DNA from: an uncultured Eubacteriales bacterium
GTDB lineage: Bacteria; Bacillota; Clostridia; Oscillospirales; Oscillospiraceae
Length of the DNA: 7,972 nt
Direction of reading: 5' to 3'
NCBI GenBank assembly: GCA_900554275.1
Contig: USGS01000071.1
Coordinates: forward strand, 1-7,972
In this document: piece by piece, positions 1 through 5,485 of the stretch
Layout: every line of letters begins with the position of its first letter
How positions within the stretch are numbered: position 1 is the stretch's first letter
The notes under the pieces: model-generated
Databases searched by the model: none
What the model was told of the DNA's origin: nothing
What the model saw: only the letters and a program-made list of their open reading frames with translations
Translations under genes and position numbers: made by a program

Positions 1-616
1 GCAGGCCGCGTGCCTTGCCGGCCATGGCTACCTTGCCTTCCTTGATGTTGATGAGCGGCTTGATGCCCAGCATGCCGCCGGCCACGGCCACAGCGGCGGG
101 CAGGCGGCCGCCCTTGCGCAGGTACTTCAGGTCGTCCACAGCGAAATACTGGCAGTAATTCTGGCAGTACACGGTCATTTTCTCCACCAGCTCGTCCAGG
201 CCCATGCCCTGGCGCACCAGGGAGGAGGCCTTCAGAGCCGGGATCCCCGCCCCCAGGGACGCGCCCATGCTGTCGATGGGGCAGACCCGGCGGCCGGGAT
301 ATTCCTCCATCAGCTCATCCCCGGCCAGCTTGGCCGACCACCAGCTGCCGCTGATGCCGGCGGAAATGCTGAAATACACCACGTCGTCCCCCTGGGACAG
401 ATAGGTCTCAAAGGCCTTCCGGGCGTCGTCCGGGTTCACCATGGAGGTGCGCACGTCGGCGCCGGAGCGCAGGGCCTCATAATACTCGTGGCCGTCCAGC
501 CCCTCCGGGGCCGGCTGATCGTCAATGGTCAGCGCCATAGGCAGCAGATGGATGTTGTATTGCTCCCGCAGCTCGGGGGACAGATTGGCCCCGGAGTCCA
601 CAAAGATCTGGATCAT
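1..616 (-). CDS. DegV family protein (fatty-acid-binding), C-terminus cut by window edge
   Basis: Members of this family (DegV/FakB) are cytosolic proteins that bind one fatty acid. In species with FakA they present it for phosphorylation to acyl-phosphate. The 205 visible residues show the family pattern in order: an opening strand with DSGANL (residues 7-12), the head-group loop RTSMVNP (56-62, usually TSxPsP), the SISAGISGS loop (83-91), PIDSMGASLGAG (113-124), and the signature VDDLKYLRKGGRLP (160-173) followed by LGIKPLINIKEGK (183-195). T57 and a serine in the 83-91 loop match the positions known to hold the carboxylate. Full-length members are about 280-290 residues, so roughly 80 are missing past position 1. 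The ATG at 616-614 has a GAAAGGA ribosome site about 9 nt upstream. It lies 38 nt behind the SGNH hydrolase stop, so the two are probably co-transcribed. Whether it partners a FakA kinase cannot be seen here. Confidence 0.93.
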   Translation of the reverse strand, partial: MIQIFVDSGANLSPELREQYNIHLLPMALTIDDQPAPEGLDGHEYYEALRSGADVRTSMVNPDDARKAFETYLSQGDDVVYFSISAGISGSWWSAKLAGDELMEEYPGRRVCPIDSMGASLGAGIPALKASSLVRQGMGLDELVEKMTVYCQNYCQYFAVDDLKYLRKGGRLPAAVAVAGGMLGIKPLINIKEGKVAMAGKARGL

Positions 617-654
617 GATAAAACAGTTCCTTTCAAGATTTTTGCCCAAGATGC

Positions 655-1335
655 TTATATATTCTTCTTTACCCAATCCGCCAGGGTGTCGAACAGCTGC
701 TCATAGCCCGGCATGGTCAGGTGGATGCCGTCGGCGGCAATCAGCTGGGACAGCCGGTGGTTCCGCAGAAACGTCTGCCGCACCGGGATCAGGGGGATGT
801 TCTCCCGCAGGGCGATCTCCGCCGCCGTGTCGGCGTATAGCTCCTGGTGGCGATAGATCATCTGAGGCTCCCCCAGCCAGTCCAGAATGCGGTCCCGCCG
901 CAGATTGTCCCGGCACAGGAAGTCCAGATACCGCTCCCCGTCAATGGGGGGCAGGGTCATCATCACCGGCTGCACCCCGCCCTGGCGCAGGGCGTCCAGG
1001 GTCTCATGCAGGGTGTCGGCAAACACCGGCAGCTCTGTGTTGGGCCGGTGGTCGGCCTCGGGGTCCGCGTCAATGGCGGCCCAGTCGAAGTCGCTGTCGT
1101 TGCCGCCGTAGGACACCAGGGCATACCGGGCCTCCAGGCCCCGGTCCAGGTCATGCCGCACCAGGCTCAGCCCCTTGCGGATGGTGGCCCCCATTTTCGA
1201 CCGGTTCACCACCTCCACCAGCTTGGTCTGGTAGCGCTGCATGACTTCATTGATGTGAAAATGATAGTGAAAATCTCCGTCCGGCACCGTGGCCTTCAGC
1301 AGAGAGTCTCCGTAAATATAAATCTTATCCGGCAT
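655..1335 (-). CDS. SGNH/GDSL-type hydrolase
   Basis: This is a predicted esterase or lipase-like hydrolase of the SGNH superfamily, 226 residues with no signal peptide, so probably cytosolic. The SGNH blocks are visible: YGDSLL (8-13) with nucleophile S11; the block II glycine in KMGAT (48-52); YGGND (76-80) with N79 as oxyanion-hole residue; and DGIHLTMPGY (202-211) with D202 and H205 completing the triad. LPPID (128-132) is also typical. The substrate cannot be read from sequence: acyl esters, carbohydrate acetates and lysophospholipids are all known in the superfamily. An in-frame GTG at 1350-1348 would add five residues, but it overlaps the GGAGG at 1348-1344. That GGAGG sits 8 nt before the ATG at 1335, so I take the ATG. 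It is the first gene of a two-gene unit with the DegV gene downstream and has a strong promoter at 1365-1393. Confidence 0.9.
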   Translation of the reverse strand: MPDKIYIYGDSLLKATVPDGDFHYHFHINEVMQRYQTKLVEVVNRSKMGATIRKGLSLVRHDLDRGLEARYALVSYGGNDSDFDWAAIDADPEADHRPNTELPVFADTLHETLDALRQGGVQPVMMTLPPIDGERYLDFLCRDNLRRDRILDWLGEPQMIYRHQELYADTAAEIALRENIPLIPVRQTFLRNHRLSQLIAADGIHLTMPGYEQLFDTLADWVKKNI

Positions 1336-1343
1336 GGCTATGA

Positions 1344-1348
1344 CCTCC
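1344..1348 (-). promoter_or_regulatory. Ribosome binding site that fixes the SGNH hydrolase start
   Basis: GGAGG on the minus strand lies 8 nt before the ATG at 1335. It overlaps the alternative in-frame GTG at 1350-1348, which has no separate Shine-Dalgarno sequence, so the shorter start is preferred. Confidence 0.8.
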
Positions 1349-1362
1349 ACCCCTCTTTTTTC

Positions 1363-1379
1363 CTAATATAGCATATTAG
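1363..1379. repeat. Inverted repeat over the -10 box, possible operator
   Basis: CTAATAT and ATATTAG flank the 3-nt centre AGC, giving a 17-bp interrupted palindrome that contains the -10 hexamer of the SGNH hydrolase promoter. Part of the symmetry comes from the extended -10 motif itself (TATGCTATA on the minus strand). The outer CTA/TAG arms go beyond that. A repressor site is possible but not shown. Confidence 0.4.
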
Positions 1380-1393
1380 TTCTGGCAAGTCAA
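1365..1393 (-). promoter_or_regulatory. Sigma-A-type promoter of the SGNH hydrolase-DegV unit
   Basis: On the minus strand the -35 box is TTGACT (1393-1388) and the -10 box is TATATT (1370-1365), with a 17-nt spacer. TGC directly precedes the -10 box, making it an extended -10. Transcription would start near 1358, leaving a leader of about 20 nt. The -10 box lies inside a perfect 7-3-7 inverted repeat (see 1363-1379). The promoter is back-to-back with the one at 1416-1444. Confidence 0.8.
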
Positions 1394-1415
1394 CCTATTA
1401 TTTCCCGATTTCTGC

Positions 1416-1444
1416 TTGCGCCCAACCGAATATTCTGATATTAT
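1416..1444 (+). promoter_or_regulatory. Probable promoter of the DUF1836 gene
   Basis: TTGCGC (1416-1421) and TATTAT (1439-1444) are separated by 17 nt, and TG at 1436-1437 gives an extended -10. The -35 box is weak but the -10 side is good. The start would fall near 1451, about 25 nt before the ATG. Confidence 0.55.
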
Positions 1445-1475
1445 ATGGAAAAAGGAAACGCCGGAGGAATGCTGT

Positions 1476-2076
1476 ATGCAATATGACAAAGAGCTGATCG
1501 CCCACAAGCTGGACCGGTGGGACCGACTACCACCTGCCGGAGTGGGACGCCATCCCCGATCTGGGGCTGTATATGGACCAAGTGGTGGTGCTGCTGGCCC
1601 AGTATCTGAACTTCATCCCGGCCATGCCCGGCGGCAAGGAAAGCTTTGTCACCTCCTCCACCATCAACAACTATGTGCGGCTGAAGATCATGCCCGCCCC
1701 GGTAAAGCGGAAATACTTCCGGGTCCACATCGCCTATCTCATCATGATCCTGACCATGAAGCAGAGCATCAGCATCAGCGACGTGCAGAAGATCCTGCCC
1801 CAGGACGGCGGCGAGACCAACGTGCGGGCGGTGTATGAGGACTACTCGCTGAAGTTCCGGCGGGTGGGGCTGTTCTTCAACCAGCAGGTGCAGTCCGGGG
1901 CGGAGGGAATCCGTGCCGCCACGGAGCAGAGCTGCGACAACGCCGTGGAGCTGCTGGTCATCGAGAGTGCGCTGATCGCCGGGTTTTCCAAGATCCTGGC
2001 GGAAAAGCTGATCCGGCTGTGCGGCGCGGACACGGAGGACGTGCTGGCGGCGGAGACGCCCCATCAACAACCATAG
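1476..2076 (+). pseudogene. DUF1836 family protein, broken by a +1 frameshift near codon 16
   Basis: DUF1836 proteins are uncharacterised Firmicute proteins with a helix-turn-helix-like region, so a regulatory role is likely but unproven. The ATG at 1476 has GGAGG 8 nt upstream and encodes MQYDKELIAHKLDRWD. At about 1524 the reading frame changes: the family sequence YHLPEWDAIPDLGLYMDQ resumes one frame over at 1528 and continues to the TAG at 2074-2076. The family core TINNYVRLKIMPAPVKRKYF and the later SISISDVQKILP are clear. The simplest repair is removing one C from GACCGAC (1521-1527), giving RWDDYHLPEW and a product of about 199 residues. Without repair, the first frame ends at 1838 after 120 residues, mostly out of frame. 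In the downstream frame no ATG, GTG or TTG occurs before 1573, so only a 167-residue protein without the N-terminal part could be made there, and it lacks a good ribosome site. The cause could be a true mutation or a sequencing/assembly error. The strong conservation of the rest argues for a recent event or an error. Confidence 0.75.
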
Positions 2077-2081
2077 TATAT

Positions 2082-2103
2082 ACACATTTCGGACGGAATG
2101 TGT
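2082..2103. repeat. Small inverted repeat after the DUF1836 stop
   Basis: ACACATT (2082-2088) and AATGTGT (2097-2103) are complementary. In RNA the stem can extend to 9 bp with one G-U pair and a GGAC tetraloop. It lies just upstream of the terminator hairpin. It may be an RNA-stability or termination aid, or an operator-like site; no function is shown. Confidence 0.4.
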
Positions 2104-2114
2104 GAACGAAGTAT

Positions 2115-2147
2115 AAAGAAAACCGTGGCGCAGCCACGGTTTTCTTT
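2115..2147. terminator. Bidirectional intrinsic terminator between convergent genes
   Basis: A perfect 15-bp stem, AAAGAAAACCGTGGC / GCCACGGTTTTCTTT, closes a GCA loop. On the plus strand it is followed by a long T-rich run, ending DUF1836 transcription. On the minus strand the A-rich left arm becomes the T tract, ending transcription of the aminopeptidase gene, whose stop is 6 nt away. Confidence 0.92.
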
Positions 2148-2153
2148 TTTTCT

Positions 2154-3914
2154 TTACAGCGGCTGGGTCACGATGCAGAGCCACTGACGCTCCTCCGGGG
2201 GGAGGTAAGGGGAAAGGGCTTCACAGATCCGGCGGTGGTAGCCGTTGAGCCAGGTGCGCTCCGCATCGGTCAGCAGGGAAGCGTCCAGCGTGTCCCGGTC
2301 GAAGGGGGCGAGGGTCAGCACCTCAAAGCGGAGGAAGGGGTCGTCGGCGGGCTGCACCAGCAGCAGGCTCTCGTGGCGGATGCCGAACTGGCCGGCCTCG
2401 TAATAGCCCGGCTCGTCGGAGACGACCATGCCCGGCTCTAAGGCGGGGTGGGGCGTATTTTCCGCGATGCGCCAGCGGATGGAGGGAGGCCCTTCGTGGA
2501 CGCTGAGGACGCAGCCCACGCCGTGACCCGTGCCGTGGTCGTAGTCCAGACCCTGCTGCCACAGGGGCTGGCGGGCCAGCACGTCCAGGTTTTCGCCGGA
2601 CACGCCCCGGGGGAAGCGGGCCATAGCCAGGCGGATGTGGCCCTGCAGCACCAGGGTGGACAGGCGGCGCGCCTCATCGGACACCGGGCCCAGGGCCACG
2701 GTGCGGGTCACGTCCGTCGTGCCGCCCCGGTAGTGGCCGCCGCTGTCGCACAGCAGCAGGCCGCGGGCCTCCAGCGGTACGTCCGTCTCCGCTGTGGGCT
2801 CGTAGTGCACCACCGCGCCGTGAGGGCCGTAGGCCACGATGGTGCTGAAGCTGTCCTGAAGGAACTCCTCGCTTTCCGCCCGGAGATCGTGGAGCAGGGC
2901 GGCAGCGGACAGCTCCGTCAGCCCCGCCGGGGAGGTCTTCAGCCGGTAGAGGAAGCGGGTCAGGGCCACACCGTCCAGCAGGTGGGCGCGGCGGAAGCCA
3001 TCCTGCTCGCCGGGGGATTTGACGGCCTTCAGCGCGGTGGCGGGGGAGGGGGCGTCGATGATCTGCCGGGGGGCGAGGGACTGGGTGATGTGGGAGTTGG
3101 CGGTGGCGCTGTCCAGCAGGACGCGGTCATCCGGCGGCAGGGAGGACAGGTGATCGTAGATGTCCTCATAGGGACGGAGGGTCACGCCGTCAGTGGCCAG
3201 CGCGTCGGCGATGGCCGGAGAGACGGACTGAGACTGGACAAACAGCACCGCGTCCGTCTCATTCAGCAGCAGGAAGGACAGGAACACCGGGGTGCATTCC
3301 ACATCGCCGCCCCGCAGGCCCAGTGTCCAGGCGATGTCGGTCAGGTCGGTGAGCAGCAGGTGGGCGGCGTCCTTTTCCGCCATCCTTGCCCGCAGCAGGG
3401 CCAGCTTTTCCCGGCGGGACACGTCGCTCTCCAGCGGCCAAAGGGGCTGGGCGGACAGCGGCGGACGGTCGGGCCAGACCTCATCCGCCAGGTCGCGGCT
3501 GCCGTCCAGACGGATGTGCTTCGGGGCGAGGGCATCGGTCAGCGTGTGGTACAGCCGGGTGCTGACGGTGCGGCCATCGAAGGCCAGCACGCCATCCTCA
3601 GGAAGCCGCTCCGCCAGGAAATCGGACAGCTTGGGAACACCGGGCTGGCCGGCGCGCATCAAGTCGATACCGCTGCCCGCCAGCTGCCGCTCCGCCTGAA
3701 GGAAGTAGCGGCCGTCCGTCCACAGGGCGGCCTGATCCGGCAGGACCACCAGCGTGCCGGCAGAGCCGGTGAACCCGGACAGGTACTCCCGGGCTTTGAA
3801 ATGGTCGCCCACATACTCCGAGCCGTGAAAATCGTCGGTGACGACCACACAGGCGGTCAGGCCGCGATGGGCCATACAGCGGCGCAGCAGGGCGATACGG
3901 TCAGGGATGGTCAT
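2154..3914 (-). CDS. Xaa-Pro aminopeptidase (aminopeptidase P family, peptidase M24B, three-domain type)
   Basis: This cytosolic metallopeptidase removes an N-terminal residue that precedes proline, helping recycle proline-containing peptides. At 586 residues it is the long three-domain form like eukaryotic cytosolic APP1, not the ~440-residue PepP form. Two creatinase-like N-terminal domains come first: about 1-150, with SGFTGSAGTLVV at 46-57 and LWTDGRYFLQAE at 64-75, then about 165-300. The pita-bread catalytic domain follows from about 305 to 540. All five dinuclear metal ligands are visible: D390 in LLCDSGGHY, D401 in GTTDVTRT, H464 in GTGHGVG, E501 in SDEPGYY, and E515 in GIRHESLLL. H370 (VVHYEP) and H473 (SVHEGP) fit the active-site histidines. 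The C-terminal tail (about 540-586) is typical of this form. The ATG at 3914 is the only in-frame start after a stop at 3920-3918. AAAGG lies 11 nt upstream, slightly far. It appears monocistronic, with its own promoter and a shared terminator. Confidence 0.96.
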   Translation of the reverse strand: MTIPDRIALLRRCMAHRGLTACVVVTDDFHGSEYVGDHFKAREYLSGFTGSAGTLVVLPDQAALWTDGRYFLQAERQLAGSGIDLMRAGQPGVPKLSDFLAERLPEDGVLAFDGRTVSTRLYHTLTDALAPKHIRLDGSRDLADEVWPDRPPLSAQPLWPLESDVSRREKLALLRARMAEKDAAHLLLTDLTDIAWTLGLRGGDVECTPVFLSFLLLNETDAVLFVQSQSVSPAIADALATDGVTLRPYEDIYDHLSSLPPDDRVLLDSATANSHITQSLAPRQIIDAPSPATALKAVKSPGEQDGFRRAHLLDGVALTRFLYRLKTSPAGLTELSAAALLHDLRAESEEFLQDSFSTIVAYGPHGAVVHYEPTAETDVPLEARGLLLCDSGGHYRGGTTDVTRTVALGPVSDEARRLSTLVLQGHIRLAMARFPRGVSGENLDVLARQPLWQQGLDYDHGTGHGVGCVLSVHEGPPSIRWRIAENTPHPALEPGMVVSDEPGYYEAGQFGIRHESLLLVQPADDPFLRFEVLTLAPFDRDTLDASLLTDAERTWLNGYHRRICEALSPYLPPEERQWLCIVTQPL

Positions 3915-3943
3915 GGTTCATCACACCTTTCTTTGTTGGGGTC

Positions 3944-3952
3944 AGTATAGCA
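3944..3952 (-). promoter_or_regulatory. Extended -10 promoter element of the aminopeptidase gene
   Basis: TGCTATACT on the minus strand is a good extended -10 box about 30 nt upstream of the ATG. No convincing -35 hexamer is found 16-18 nt further upstream, so the extended -10 probably carries most of the recognition. AGTAT and ATACT flank the AGC centre here (3944-3956), echoing the inverted repeat at 1363-1379. Confidence 0.6.
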
Positions 3953-3991
3953 TACTTTTCCCCGTCAGGCTACGCTTTTTTTGCGGAGGCT

Positions 3992-4022
3992 TTGTATACA
4001 GCCGGGACAAGGCGCGTATACT
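3992..4022 (+). promoter_or_regulatory. Weak candidate promoter of the membrane protein gene, with paired GTATAC sites
   Basis: TTGTAT (3992-3997) and TATACT (4017-4022) have a spacer of 19 nt, longer than ideal. GTATAC, itself a palindrome, occurs at 3994-3999 and again at 4016-4021, 22 bp apart (about two helical turns). This could be a MerR-like long-spacer promoter or a paired operator, or it could be chance. Confidence 0.35.
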
Positions 4023-4051
4023 GATACGAAGCATGAAAGGGAGGGCGAACC

Positions 4052-4594
4052 ATGAAGCGGGAACAGAATTGGCGCACGTGGGAGACGGCGGGGATGCTGG
4101 TCACGCTGCTGCTGGGCAACGGGCTGCATTTCCTCTACGACTGGACGGGGCAGGCGGGCTGGGCCGCGTATATCTCTGCGGTGAACGAATCCACCTGGGA
4201 GCACATGAAGCTGCTGGCCGTGCCGTGGATACTGTGGACGGCGGTCACGTGCATCGTCCGGCGCGGGCTGACCTGCGCCGGGCCGAGGGCCGCCGGGCTG
4301 CTGGCAGGACTGGCGCTGATCCCGGCGGTGTTCTACACCTACACCGGCATTCTGGGCCGGAGCATCGATGTGGTGAACGTGCTGTTGTTCCAGGCGGCGG
4401 TACTGCTGGCCTATTGGGTGAGCCGAACGTTGCAGAAGCGGGGCGCACTGACCGCCCCGGCGTGGCAGGCGGCAGGCGCGGCGGTGCAGATCGCCATAGC
4501 GGCGCTGTTCGCGGTGTGGACCGCGTCGCCGCCGGAGCTGCCGCTGTTTGTCGATCCCACCAACGGCACGCGGGGCATTCCCGGCGCGGAATAG
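4052..4594 (+). CDS. Small integral membrane protein, probably DUF6512 family
   Basis: This 180-residue hydrophobic protein has about five predicted membrane segments (near 12-29, 52-69, 80-100, 106-125 and 138-157), so it sits in the cytoplasmic membrane. Its function is unknown. The recognisable part is the loop after segment 1, LHFLYDWTGQ (25-34) and AVNESTWEHMKLL (43-55). This polar NESTWEH block is conserved in a Firmicute family that I recall as DUF6512; the family name is from memory. The C-terminal LPLFVDPTNGTRGIPG (163-178) also looks conserved and may be a re-entrant or interfacial loop. The conserved charged and polar residues N45, E46, E50 and H51 near the membrane suggest a functional site rather than plain packing, but no reaction can be named. 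The ATG has GGGAGG 7 nt upstream. The gene stands alone, with its own terminator 2 nt after the stop. Confidence 0.85.
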   Translation: MKREQNWRTWETAGMLVTLLLGNGLHFLYDWTGQAGWAAYISAVNESTWEHMKLLAVPWILWTAVTCIVRRGLTCAGPRAAGLLAGLALIPAVFYTYTGILGRSIDVVNVLLFQAAVLLAYWVSRTLQKRGALTAPAWQAAGAAVQIAIAALFAVWTASPPELPLFVDPTNGTRGIPGAE

Positions 4595-4596
4595 GG

Positions 4597-4624
4597 AAAA
4601 AAGACCGCCTATGCGGTCTTTTTT
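4597..4624 (+). terminator. Intrinsic terminator after the membrane protein gene
   Basis: A 12-bp perfect stem, AAAAAAGACCGC / GCGGTCTTTTTT, has a CTAT loop. It ends in a T run and begins 2 nt after the TAG stop. The A-rich left arm would let it work on the minus strand too, but no minus-strand gene needs it. Confidence 0.92.
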
Positions 4625-4651
4625 CATGTCGTGATCTCGAATGAAACCACC

Positions 4652-4680
4652 TTGACCGGGGGGATGGTGTATAGTATAAT
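4652..4680 (+). promoter_or_regulatory. Near-consensus promoter of the xpaC-telA-TPM operon
   Basis: TTGACC (4652-4657) and TATAAT (4675-4680) are 17 nt apart, the best match to the vegetative sigma factor in the window. The start would fall near 4687, inside a palindrome at 4676-4690 that overlaps the -10 box, leaving a leader of about 42 nt. Such a strong promoter with an operator-like site over it suggests it is normally repressed. Confidence 0.88.
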
Positions 4681-4690
4681 ACAGTATTAT
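4676..4690. repeat. Perfect 15-bp palindrome over the operon -10 box, candidate operator
   Basis: ATAATAC and GTATTAT flank a single central A. Five of the six -10 bases and the likely transcription start lie inside it. A protein bound here would block RNA polymerase. As a short AT-rich hairpin it is too weak to be a terminator. No regulator gene is adjacent in the window apart from the broken DUF1836 gene. Confidence 0.55.
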
Positions 4691-4714
4691 CATGCTGTGC
4701 GAGCAAATTCGGAC

Positions 4715-4720
4715 GGGAGG
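4715..4720 (+). promoter_or_regulatory. Ribosome binding site supporting the TTG start of xpaC
   Basis: GGGAGG lies 8 nt before the TTG at 4729-4731. No in-frame ATG fits the membrane-segment N-terminus, so the TTG is the supported start. The strong Shine-Dalgarno site compensates for the weak codon. Confidence 0.8.
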
Positions 4721-4728
4721 CGACAGGA

Positions 4729-5454
4729 TTGAAAACAAAAACTATCGTCCACAGGTCGGCTGCGCCCATCTATGCGGCGGCGGTGACGTGGCTGCTGTAC
4801 GGGCTGCTGTTTCCGCTGTACCAGGTGGGCCATTTCCTGCTGGCGGCGGCGGCCAGCGCCGTCGTGGCCATCATTGCGCGGCGGTTCTGCCGGGATGTGA
4901 CAGAGGAAGTGGAGATCCCGGAGGAGCCGGTGACCACCGGCAACCCGGAGCTGGATAAGATGATCGCCGACGGGGACGGCGCGATCAAGACCATGCGCAC
5001 CCTGAACGACAGCATTCAGGACGAGACCGTGTCCGGTCAGATCGACCGGCTGGAGGAGGTCAGCGGGCGTATCTTCGCCTATGTGAAGGACCACCCGGAG
5101 AAGCTGCCCCAGATACGGAAATTTATGTCCTACTACCTGCCCACCACCATCAAGCTGCTGCGCAGCTATGACGAGCTGAGCCGTCAGGGCGTTTACGGCG
5201 AGAACATCAGCGGCACAATGGAGAAGGTGGAGGGGATGCTGGGCACCATCGTGCTGGCCTTTGAGAAGCAGCTGGACAGCCTGTTCGGCGACCAGGCGCT
5301 GGACATCTCCACCGACATCACGGTGCTGGAGAACATGATGGCCCGGGAGGGCCTGACGGAGGACGCGCTGCACAAGGCCGCCCAGGAGCAGCCCGCCCCG
5401 GCGCAGACCGAACCGCCCCGGGACGACGAGGGCGGCATCACATTGGAGCTGTAA
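4729..5454 (+). CDS. xpaC: XpaC-like membrane protein (5-bromo-4-chloroindolyl phosphate hydrolysis family)
   Basis: The family is named after Bacillus subtilis XpaC, first linked to hydrolysis of X-phosphate; its real biochemical role is unclear. In B. subtilis it is paired with the TelA homologue YaaN, as it is here. This 241-residue protein starts at TTG. Two hydrophobic segments (about 14-31 and 35-50) form a short-loop hairpin anchor with RRFCR after it, so the rest (about 55-241) should be cytosolic. That part is mostly helical; the family's conserved block is IRKFMSYYLPTTIKLLRSY (129-147), followed by a long helix around 160-185 with KQLDSLF. I see no classical phosphatase motif. The C-terminal 35 residues are acidic and low-complexity and end in GGITLEL, which resembles the LTL motifs at the TelA N-terminus. 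telA follows after about 30 nt and shares its transcript. Confidence 0.88.
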   Translation: MKTKTIVHRSAAPIYAAAVTWLLYGLLFPLYQVGHFLLAAAASAVVAIIARRFCRDVTEEVEIPEEPVTTGNPELDKMIADGDGAIKTMRTLNDSIQDETVSGQIDRLEEVSGRIFAYVKDHPEKLPQIRKFMSYYLPTTIKLLRSYDELSRQGVYGENISGTMEKVEGMLGTIVLAFEKQLDSLFGDQALDISTDITVLENMMAREGLTEDALHKAAQEQPAPAQTEPPRDDEGGITLEL

Positions 5455-5485
5455 CAAGAGAAATACAAGAAAGGAATAGATGACT

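Noticed and set aside
847..1371. Plus-strand open frames opposite the SGNH hydrolase gene (also 525-1244)
   Set aside because: No motif, no ribosome site, and the minus strand has the full SGNH catalytic set.
1521..1530. Programmed +1 frameshift in DUF1836 as the normal expression mode
   Set aside because: CGA followed by C is a conceivable slip site, but there is no internal Shine-Dalgarno at stimulatory distance and no stop codon as in prfB. A simple one-base insertion or error is more economical, so it is kept only as a minor alternative.
1441..2184. Minus-strand open frame across the DUF1836 gene and terminator
   Set aside because: It runs through a bidirectional terminator and encodes no recognisable family, while the plus strand shows DUF1836 sequence.
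2448..3950. A 500-codon plus-strand open frame opposite the aminopeptidase gene
   Set aside because: Its protein is a GC-rich, repetitive sequence with no recognisable motif. The opposite strand encodes a complete M24B peptidase with all metal ligands, so this is an antisense shadow.
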